This document shows, in pieces, positions 56,195-64,000 of a stretch of 64,000 nucleotides of DNA (position 1 is its first letter; each line of letters begins with the position of its first letter). Source of the stretch: Gautieria morchelliformis (lineage: Eukaryota > Basidiomycota > Agaricomycetes > Gomphales > Gomphaceae). A model generated the notes under the pieces. The model had not been told where the DNA came from. It saw nothing but the letters and a program-made list of their open reading frames with translations, and did no database searches. The stretch is taken from assembly GCA_015179125.1 (NCBI GenBank), contig WHVA01000120.1, positions 124,001-188,000 on the forward strand, given 5' to 3'. Both the position numbers and the translations under genes were made by a program.

Positions 56195-56218
56195 GCAGGA
56201 GCATAAATGCACCCAACA
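56195..56218 (-). repeat. Displaced 24-bp tip of copia 3 3' LTR
   Basis: Minus-strand TGTTGGGTGCATTTATGCTC then CTGC equals the start of the LTR at 54201 with one change. It is preceded on the minus strand by a polypurine tract (56219-56231, GCTTGAGGGGGCG) and the pol stop. It marks one inversion breakpoint. Confidence 0.92.
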
Positions 56219-56231
56219 CGCCCCCTCAAGC

Positions 56232-59200
56232 TTAATATATTCTGATTCTCTCGTTGAGGATTCTCACTCTAGGACTAGGAAGTCCTTTAGTGAGAAGATC
56301 GGATAGCATGTGTTCCGTTTGTTACGTATCGAGATTTCCGCTAAGTCGGAACTGGAAAGGACAGCGGCTTCAACTTGTAGGTTGCGCCCCCAATGAACTA
56401 TCGTCCTAGGTATTTCGGAAATGGGTCGGAAGTCGGAATGTACTTGAACTGAAGGTTGGTCGGAACTTGAGGCGGAAGACGGGAGGTGGAGAGACTGAGG
56501 TCTTGCTAGACTCGCTGTGCTAAGAACAGGAGATGGAGCAAAGGAAATCAAGTATCGAAGGTGATTATCTGATTGCAGAATAACAGACATACATGACAGG
56601 CTTTTATACAAAGAGCTGAGACAACAGGTAATGGGGTAGTACTAAGCAAATTCCAGGGGAAGCGGAAGTCGAGTAGACAATGTGTGGGAACTAACTAATT
56701 GGGAACAATGGGACTACAAGGGGGGTTCAGGGTAAAGTAAAACAATGGCAAAGGACAAGGGGACGGGAAAACATGTCTGACAACGAACTACAAGGGTGAC
56801 CGGATATATGATCTTGATGAATGATGAAATGGGTCCGGTGGGTCCGAGTAATAGAGTCGAAAGAACAAGGGAATAGAACAATGGGTGGAAATGTCAGAAA
56901 TATCGGATGGGCGGAAAGTGTTGCGGAACTGAAGGTCGGAAGTCGGAAATGAATGGTCGTAACACCGTTGGTAGGTACACAAGCTTAATTTCTCCATCTT
57001 CGACTATATCTCTGATGAAATATAATCTAATGTCGAAATGCTTGGTCCTCATGTGTTGTTGTGCCATAGATGATGGCAATGGCTGATTGATTGTCTGAAT
57101 AAAGTTTGATGGGATAATTCAGCGGTTGGAACACTTCAGAAATAAAGTGGCGCATCCATAAGGCTTCTTTGCTCGCATGAGTCAGGGCAACAAATTCGGC
57201 TTCAGTTGATGATAGGGCTACTATGGATTGTTTTTGACAACTCCATGATACTGTCCCTCCATCAATCTGAAAAATATAAGCCGAGTATGAGTGCCTGTGC
57301 TCTTGTGAAGCCCACATCTGAATATCCAATGAGGCCATCTCGATTCTTCCCAAGTGTCAATTTGTAGTCCATCGTGCCTGTTATATATTTAAAGACATGT
57401 TTCACTGCATTCCAATGAGTTGGACCTGGGTTTTCGAGAAATTGAGAAAGTAATGACACTGCGAATGCAATGTCTAGTCGAGTGGCTACAGCTGCCCACA
57501 TCAATGATCCTATCGTTTGTCTGTATGGAATTTTCAACATCTTCTGCTTGTCTTCATCTGTAGAAAGGCATTGGTCTCTGGATAATTTAACGGCTGGGTC
57601 GAGAGGCGTGGAAAATGTTTTGGCATCATCCAGATTGAATTTTTTGATGATTTTCTGGATGTATGCATTTTGGGATATTGCAATCGATTTGTTATTCCAA
57701 TCTCTTTCGATTTTGAGGTTCAAAAGCCAGTGAATCTCGCCTAGATCTTTCATACTGAATATCTGGGCAAGGTCATGCTTTACCCCATCGAGGATTGGTT
57801 GACTCTCAGCTGTGATAGTGAGGTCGTCTACTGCCGTTGCAATAATCGCATGCCCTCTCGGTCCACGTCTGCAAAATACAGCTCCATCCGAAGCTGATTT
57901 AGTGAATCCTAACTTGAGAAATTCACCACTCAGACGTTTGTACCATTCCCTTCCAGATTGTTTGAGGCCGTAAAGTGCTTTCTTCAGCAGGAGGACATCA
58001 CCTTTATCTCCGGTCTCATATCCATACGGCTGTCTCATGTAAATAGGTTCTGGCAGTGTAGCATTCAAATACGCACTGTCCACATCCATTTGGTGAATAG
58101 GCCAATTGTTCCTGGCAGCAATGGCACATATAATCCGTAATGAAGTCATCCGAGCAACAGGTGCATAGGTTTCATTGTAGTCGACTCCAAAACTTTGTGT
58201 AAAGCCTTGGGCGACCATCCTCAATCTAGGTGTAATGGGTTCACCTTCTGGATTGCGTTTCCAGAGGAATACCCATCTATTTCCGACAATATTTGCCCCA
58301 GGAGGTGGTTTAACCACTTCCGATACACCTTTGTCGAGTAGCACCTTGTACTCTTTATCCATTGATGCTTTCCACATAGGATCATTTAAGGCTTCATCTG
58401 CATTGCTAGGCTCGGTCTGATTCAAATCCGGCAGCACTTTATCTTTGCTTTGATCGGAGGTCGAAAGTGTACTGATGGCAAGGTTATAATCACTGATGCC
58501 GTCAGTTTCAGAGGATAAATCTTGTTCGAATAATTTGTCTTGATGGTCCTCAATGTCCTTGTAAGCTAGTGTAGTGATGTCTGCACCAGCATGTCTCTTA
58601 GCTTGAGATCTTGTTATGGGACCACTTGGGGCCGGCCGCTCCTGCTGCTGACGGATCCTCTCACTTCTCCTTGTTGGAGCAGCTTCTTTAGGTCTGACAT
58701 CAACAGTCTGACTGGCTTGCAGCTCTTCAAGACGTACCTCTTGTTCATTATCGTCAATTTCCTTGATCTTTGCCTCCTCACTGACTAAGCAACTAGGCAT
58801 GGGTGCTGGCGCCGAAATGGCCTGTATCACTTTTCTGGACGTAGGTAGCTGTGACTCTTCAATAGAAATGATTGGAGCTGTGCCCCCCTTCATCTCTGAG
58901 TCAAATATAACATTCCGCTCGACAGAAACCTTCTGAGAGTCAGGCCAGTAGATGCAGTGACCATGGCTCTGTCCAGAGATTCCTATCCACCGAGCTCTTT
59001 TGGCACGGGCTGCTAGTTTGTTTCCCTCTTTAACTTTAACGTAGACTTCAATTCCCCACATGTGTATGTCCTTCAGGTTCGGTTTTTCATGATGGATCAT
59101 TTCAAAAGGGGTTTTCTCTGGCAAAGCTCTTGTGTGCGTCCGATTCCTAAGATAGTTGGCGTGCAAAATTACATGCCCCCATAAAGTCTTAGGAAGACTT

Positions 59201-59622
59201 GATTCCAATAGCATGGCACGAGCTCTTTCAACTAGAGTTCGGTTTAAACGTTCAGCAACACCATTTGACTCTGGGGTGTCGTGTACAGTTAACCAATGCT
59301 TCATGCCTTGCTTGGCTAAATGCTGTTCAAATTCCGAGCTTGTGTATTCACCCCCTCTGTTGGAAACAAGTGCTTTGATATGCACGTTCCTCTGTTGAAG
59401 CATTAAGGCCTCGTAGAGTTTGTACTTTGAAAATGCTTCCGATTTGTTTGCCATCAAATAGATAACCAATTCCCTTGAATAGTCGTCGATGAAAGACACA
59501 TAATAGGATTTCTTGTCAATTGTGGAGTGTCTCGCTGGTCCCCAGACATCAGAATAAATTCTGTCACCGAATTTTGAAGATCGGCTTCTGGGTTCTTGAG
59601 GAAGTGATCTAGGTGCAATCTT
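56232..59622 (-). pseudogene. Copia 3 integrase, RT and RNase H (inverted segment)
   Basis: The long frame 59703-57262 (its first residues come from LTR sequence) reads IYSDVWGPARHS, IDDYSRELVIYL, NRGGEYTSSEFEQHL and SNGVAERLNRTLVERARAML (integrase). Then GVDYNETYAPVARMTSLRII, YMRQPYGYETGDKGDVLLLKK, ATAVDDLTI (catalytic DD kept, Tyr lost) and IHWLLNLKIERD (RT). RNase H continues in frame 57353-57027 (VALSSTEAEFVALTHASKEA, LYSDNQSAIAI) after a shift near 57300, and again after a shift near 57060 (HFDIRLYFIRDIVE). Its C-terminus, SDLLTKGLPSPRVRILNE, lies beyond the solo LTR and ends at 56230-56240. Confidence 0.88.
56320..56964 (+). repeat. Solo LTR inserted in copia 3 RNase H
   Basis: Starts TGTTACGTATCGAG, ends GGTCGTAACA, 645 bp, with CCGTT duplications at 56315-56319 and 56965-56969. 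The termini TGTTACG/CGTAACA are inverted repeats. It splits the copia RNase H C-terminus (VYLPT before, EHMLSDLLTKG after). Related sequence lies at 48.15-48.72 kb. Confidence 0.93.
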
Positions 59623-59623
59623 C

Positions 59624-60086
59624 ACCAAAATCAAGCATAATATATTTGATTTATTGTATGGTTTCCAATTCTTTCTCACATTGTTCTTGTACCATGCATT
59701 CACTTCCCTGATTACTTTTGAAAATTTCCAGTCACTCCCTACCTCTCCATTTCATTTTGTTATCTCTATTTTCACAAGCGGCTGCACCCAGCGGAGTTTG
59801 AAATGACTTCGACGCGCGAGCTCTTGAGCGCTAAAGGGCCGGGTGCACGTATATGCTTTCTGAGACAGGATAGTGCTCCTCTCTCAGTGACAATAAATTC
59901 ACTGAGAGAGGCGAGTAGTGTTCTTTATATTTTCATAGCATGTTGACTGAAAATCATGTAGTGCATTTGATTCTAGGTATTGTATTAATATAACAGTGAC
60001 AATAAATTCACTGAGAGAGTGCATTTGATTCTAGCTTTCTAAGAACTCTACCGAACCTTCCCTGCCATAACCCCGAGTTGCTAACA
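59624..60086 (+). repeat. Copia 3 3' LTR, lacking its first 24 bp
   Basis: ACCAAAATCAAGC to GAGTTGCTAACA, matching 54224-54686 with very few differences. The missing first 24 bases sit inverted at 56195-56218. Confidence 0.93.
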
Positions 60087-60091
60087 GTGAC

Positions 60092-60435
60092 CCATCCGGA
60101 TAGGAGTTGCGGCCTAGCTACAATCAGGGTCGGCTCGTCGCATCGCGTCCCTTGATTGGGTCACGTGACTTTGGGATATGTGGCATCTGGGTCAGGCTCG
60201 GCGTGCTTGGGTAGGATTTATAGGGATGTTCTAGATTGTCGTAGCGTGTGGTGTGGGCTCCGGTGATATCGGGGTGATTGGAGTCATGGGTTGGGTTGGA
60301 TCAAGTGGATATGTTTGGGTTTGGCGATCTCGGGGATAGGCTGTAGTAATGTATGCGCATTCGGGTGTATATGGATGAGTTGATTTATTGTTGGAGATGT
60401 GTGGGTACAGTAACCGGGTCTATATGATATATCTT
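60092..60435 (-). other. Non-copia insert within copia 2, possible LTR
   Basis: Between the copia 2 protease (ending near TFKEILPHSVG) and the pre-integrase RMGH motif, about 345 bases have no copia homology. On the minus strand the block begins TGTTGGAAGTACC and has a TATA-like CCTATAAATCC, as an LTR would. No clean target duplication was found, so it may be a truncated LTR with loss of copia sequence. Confidence 0.45.
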
Positions 60436-61511
60436 TGGTACTTCCAACACTATGGGGTAGGATTTCTTTGAAGGTAATGAACCGATGGCGATCCGGGGAC
60501 ATGTGAGTCGAGGCTCCTGAGTCGTAGATGTCGACCTTGGTTCCTTTATGCTTGATAATCTCCCAAGAGAGTATGTGACTGGCGAATGTGGTGGTGAAGG
60601 CCCACTCACTGTCTTAAGTCACAGCATTTAGTGACTTGCTCCCCTTTTTCTTATCGCCATCCTTCTCCTTCTTCCCTTTTGATCTGCAATCTGCCTTTAT
60701 GTGCCCCTTTTTACCGCATTTCCAGGACTCAATGTCTGACCTCTGGCATTGTTAGAGCTGTCAGTGGGTCTGCCTTTTCCATGACCCTTCGCAACTGTGA
60801 GTGCGCTCTCGGTAGCCTTAAGCTGCCGCTCCTCAATCTTGAGCTGTTCGAACTCATCGAGTAGGCTCTGGACGACTGTGTCAGGTGTGAGTGTGACTTG
60901 CGCATGCGTTGCTGACAATGAGATAGCATTGATGAGTGGTCGGTACCCTTTTGGCAGTGATCCTAGGATCACGGTGATGAGGTCATCGTTGGTAAGGCCT
61001 GCATCCATCCCAGCTAACTGCTCTTGCATTTTCATGGGAGCTTCAAGGTGGGTGCGAACATTAGACTCATCCTCACACTTCATCTCATACATCCTGCGCT
61101 GTATATCGACCTTGACTGTGAGAGCTCTACTCTCGTGCTTTGCACATATCGCATTCCAGATTTCCTTCGCTGAACCCAGCTTCCGAACCTCTGTCAAGAG
61201 TGAGTCCGGTATTGTCGTGAAAATCTGTGCAGTGATCATGCCTCACGTTGATGATATTCATCCCAACGCTTCTCTGCCCTCTCGAGTGCCTTCTCTTCGT
61301 CCTCATCCAGGACCTGGTTTGGAGGGTATGTAGGGATCGGGACTGGTAACCGAGCTGTGCCATCGAGGTGTCGCAGCACACCCTTATTTGCTGCGAGGGT
61401 AGCCCTCGTCTGTATCTTCGATGTTACCCAGTTCGACCCATCCCAGGCGAGCTTGGGAACTGTGAAGGACTTAGTGCCGCTGGTAGGTACTATACTATCA
61501 GCAGGGCCCAT
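60436..61511 (-). pseudogene. Copia 2 Gag, zinc knuckle and protease
   Basis: Gag starts MGPADSIVPTSG at 61511 and continues KLAWDGSNWVTSKIQTRATL to YHQREA, where a frame change near 61236 leads to AQIFTTIPDSLLTEVRKLG, EIWNAICAKHESRALTVKVD and LITVILGSLPKGYRPLINA. The knuckle is SWKCGKKGHIKADC: the first Cys is Ser. The protease reads VDIYDSGASTHMSPDRHRF with D-S-G intact. A TAA after LNAVT (near 60615) separates them. Confidence 0.87.
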
Positions 61512-61515
61512 AACC
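61503..61515 (-). promoter_or_regulatory. Half-tRNA primer-binding site of copia 2
   Basis: Minus-strand GGTTATGGGCCCT directly after the LTR. It is complementary to the anticodon arm of initiator tRNA-Met (GGGCCCAUAACC), the half-tRNA primer known from Drosophila copia. The same site occurs in copia 1 (about 36731-36743) and, altered (GGGCTATGGGCCCC), in copia 3 (54688-54701). Confidence 0.8.
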
Positions 61516-61702
61516 TGAAAATGACTTTGCGCAGCTAAGGACAGGTTAACTATGAGGACAAGAATGGTAAGTAAACTGTCTGTCCAACGGAAGGAAAAGC
61601 TCACCTCAGTGAACGGCAGTTTCACTGAGGTGCGACGGTATTCTAGCGAGGCTTATATAATATCCGGATGGTCCGTGCGTTCTATGCTTACTAACACTAA
61701 CA
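61516..61702 (-). repeat. Copia 2 5' LTR
   Basis: 187 bp. The plus-strand start TGAAAATGACTTTGCG abuts the primer site; the end is ACTAACACTAACA. It contains the stem CACCTCAGTGAA..TTCACTGAGGTG (61602-61632). P450 flank homology begins at the very next base, so copia 2 inserted into, or at the edge of, the duplicated block. Confidence 0.8.
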
Positions 61703-62521
61703 TCCCTGCCTGCAATCCATTCTACAGCAGACTCTGACAGGTCATTGTGCGCCAGCCATTGTACTCGAATCCGTCAAGGACCCGCCACTGCAAAAACACC
61801 TCCAACAATTTTCACTTTCACCCCCTCGCTAGGCACTGTTTACAAGCCAACACACCATATATCCATTTGGTCGTTGGACGCGCACATCAGTCATGACCTA
61901 GTCTGGTACTTTCAGCAGCTATTCTGTACTTCATGCCTGGCTCGTCTTGGGCTGCCCCCAGGATCTCACAACTTCTCGTCGGAGGTCAACAGACTCAATA
62001 CTCGGATCTTGGGCTGGACAACTCACGGTTATCCCTGTGCGAGGACCTGGGGGTGTCGCTGAGGTGAGGCCTTTGATATTACCGGGATTATCGTGGAATT
62101 CAACACACACCCTCGTTTGTCACAAGCTCACATATCCACCCCCACTCCCTTCACCTCGGAAAAGCCGAAATAATCTGGTGACTAGAACTGAAGTACTGTG
62201 GCACGCTACCAGCGCTGAGCCAATGAGGATGTCGTGTAGTTCCAAGTGGATCTTCGACTGAAGGTTCATCCAAACCTTGGAAGGATGCTTTTGGAGACGC
62301 AAATGAACAATCCGTGTTCGCAGTAGGAATCATCCATCAAGCATGTCAGGGAAAGCCTCTGAGGTCAATGTGAAGGAAGTGAGATACACACAATCACTGT
62401 TGTCACTTACATCTCATGGCATATCATGAGAAAATACATTCATTTGATAAGCATAGTCCATCTATACTCCATTCAGTGATATAGATATACATTGTCTTCT
62501 CAAAGCATACATCGTCTTGTC
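61703..62521. repeat. P450 C downstream flank, duplicate of the P450 A flank
   Basis: Closely matches 20772-22227 but lacks the extra 630-bp block of copy A. Homology then continues without a break into the P450 coding region. Confidence 0.88.
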
Positions 62522-64000
62522 TTAATTCCTATTAGTGCTCCAAAACGACAGCAGATGGCCTTCCCGTGGTGTCATTGAACACTGGAACGGTTCGGGGCGA
62601 CTGGGAAAGCGTTGATACAATGAAAATCGACAGCACAGAAGAAATTAGAACGCACGGAAGGCCGCCGGAGGTGGAAGAACCTTCTATAGGTATTTCCGCA
62701 CCATTTGCATCTTTGGCGTAAGATATGGTGAAGGCCTTGAGAATGAAGCAAGCAGTTAGGTATATGGTGTTATCTGCTAGATGGCGGCCAGGGCATATCC
62801 TAAAATTAGTGAGAAAACGTCAGTGATACCACCGGGAGTCACGACGCTGTGCCGCCTAAGTAAGCCCTACCTTCGTCCAAAACCAAACGACACAGACGGA
62901 TCTCTGACACCCGGCCTAAGGAAACGCTCAGGCTCAAAGTGTTCAGTATTGGGCCCGTACATATTCTTGTCATGGAGCATTGCCCTTTCGAGTAGGCTCT
63001 TGTGAGTATCTGCTATTTGGGCACACAAGAAGGGCGACTCCACCATGCATTTCCGATGACCACACTTCCTTCAGGAATAAAGTTGTTGTTGTACACATCG
63101 TCTTGCGTCACCCCGTGTGCAATGGCCAGTGGTGCCACCGGACGCCACCTAGTCCAGAAAACTTTATCTGTCAACTCCTGGCTTTCAGAGTATCAGTTAG
63201 GGCACCTTTGTATTTCCTTGCAAATAGCATTCATATACAGAAGGCTATCGCGGTCTTCAAAGGTAGGGAGCCGATCGGCGCCAACAACTTCGTCGAGCTC
63301 ACGCTGCGCCTTGCGTTGTACATCGGGATAAAGGATCATGGCGAGGATAAACCAGGATAGGGCGACAGTCGTCTAGAGGAGTGACGTGAATGGTGTACAG
63401 AACGTAAGGAAAAGAGAGCGTTCGTACAGTGTCAGCTCCCGCGAGATACGCAGCAGCCCCAGTGCTTTGGATGGCGTCCTCTTGCTGCGGCACATCCGCC
63501 TCTGGTAAATCAGCTATACCTTCTAGAAGCGAAGCGGTGAAAGAGGGTATAGCTTTCCCTTCCCTCTTGATTGGACTCAATTGACCGTGAACAAAGTGGT
63601 GAAAGGTTGACCCACCAAAGCCTTCTTGCAAGCATTAAACGGAACAACAAGCGCCTGTGTGACGACCTGTCGCCAGACGCGGGCTTTTGTTTTGAACCCT
63701 GCCCCTGGCATCCACTCGGGTACGTATTTCACTGAATTAACCCGAATCAGACCCTCCGAACCACGTACATTCGCTATGCGTACATATCGGGAGAGTATCC
63801 ACGAGAAATGAGCCTGGGTTGAGCAATTCCGACACGGCCTCCATAGCCTGTTCCGCAATTCTTATGTAGGGATCACCAATGGGAAGCACTTTGATACCAT
63901 AGATAACCTAGAGGTACAATGATGAGATCGACTCAGGATTACAATCAGATGCATTCTATCTCACCTCCATGATTATAGCACCGGAGAGGTGTCGAAAATG
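62522..64000 (-). CDS. Cytochrome P450 monooxygenase, paralogue C (partial)
   Basis: The C-terminal half of a P450 that runs off the right edge of the window. It is nearly identical to paralogue A in exons, introns and flank. Present are the segment KYVPEWMPGAGFKTKARVWRQ, the I-helix LAGADT, the K-helix ExxR followed by RPVAPL, FEPERF, FGFGRR-ICPGRHLAD split by an intron, and the tail RPEPFQCS ending at TAA 62522. Small changes (for example R/Q differences in the BC region) separate it from A. No frame damage is visible in the part seen. The start lies beyond 64000. Confidence 0.87.

Larger units (their letters stand above)
54201..60086 (+). mobile_element. Ty1/copia element 3 with its pol half inverted
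   Basis: LTRs of the same orientation at 54201-54686 and 59624-60086, with GTGAC target duplications at 54196-54200 and 60087-60091, prove one insertion event. Gag, protease and pre-integrase read on the plus strand to 56194; integrase, RT and RNase H read on the minus strand from 59622 down to about 56230. At 56195-56218 lie the first 24 bases of the 3' LTR, reversed. So a segment from the pre-integrase region to 24 bp inside the 3' LTR has been flipped in place. If the flip is undone, the Gln-Lys joint (..IQAQ/KIAP..) is in frame. Confidence 0.92.
51926..61702 (-). mobile_element. Ty1/copia element 2, split by nested copia 3
   Basis: A minus-strand copia in two parts: 5' LTR, Gag, knuckle and protease at 60092-61702, and integrase plus RT at 51926-54200. 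The break is in the pre-integrase motif: the right side ends RMGH and the left side resumes GHISPCAIKSLLVRGI, with the shared GTGAC being the target duplication of copia 3. The left part is truncated inside RT (after YREAIGSLM), so the 3' LTR is absent. Multiple frame changes make it inactive. Confidence 0.88.

Overview
The window reads as a gene-poor, transposon-packed stretch of a filamentous fungal nuclear genome, most likely an Agaricomycete basidiomycete. The signs are short introns (about 48-96 nt), multi-exon microsomal-type cytochrome P450 genes, a chromodomain Ty3/gypsy element, Ty1/copia elements primed by half of the initiator tRNA, a LINE that carries RNase H, and a Plavaka-type transposase. 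No bacterial operons, rRNA or CRISPR arrays were seen. The species cannot be named from the sequence alone.

Layout. 1-5.3 kb: end of a gypsy polyprotein, a decayed LINE (RT plus RNase H) and a copia 3' end with its LTR. 5.3-11.8 kb: AT-rich sequence, a 5'-truncated second LINE, a copia gag/protease scrap, a Plavaka transposase relic and a serine racemase/threonine dehydratase C-terminal fragment. 12.3-16.1 kb: a 125-bp minisatellite and a 480-bp repeat family in tandem and inverted copies joined by perfect palindromes. 16.2-18.8 kb: a divergent, frameshifted 14-3-3 gene and an unrecognised two-exon gene. 22.2-24.4 kb: P450 gene A. 25.4 kb: a 348-bp foldback element. 26.6-32.5 kb: a 5'-truncated gypsy element whose LTR carries 16 TGA(G/C)TCA sites, interrupted by a solo LTR. 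33.4-37.2 kb: a copia element with RT deleted. 37.3-40.9 kb: a TIR-bounded segment holding intron-containing fragments of PEP carboxykinase and a Dcc1-like gene. 41.4-43.6 kb: P450 gene B. 46.0 kb: intron-containing tRNA-Arg(ACG). 46.6-48.2 kb: an F-box gene running into an LTR relic. 51.9-61.7 kb: a nest of copia 2 interrupted by copia 3, which is itself interrupted by a solo LTR and has its pol half inverted. 62.5 kb to the end: P450 gene C, a close duplicate of A with its flank.

How it fits together. The likely host genes are three minus-strand P450 paralogues, one tRNA, an F-box gene and a decayed 14-3-3 gene. The rest is mobile DNA that spread the P450 paralogues about 19-21 kb apart. 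At least seven in-frame TGA stops in four kinds of element sit where the family has Arg, which fits CGA-to-TGA decay at methylated CpG. The most unusual objects are the 3.65-kb gene-fragment-carrying TIR segment, the copia element with its 3' half flipped, and the bZIP-site array in the gypsy LTR.
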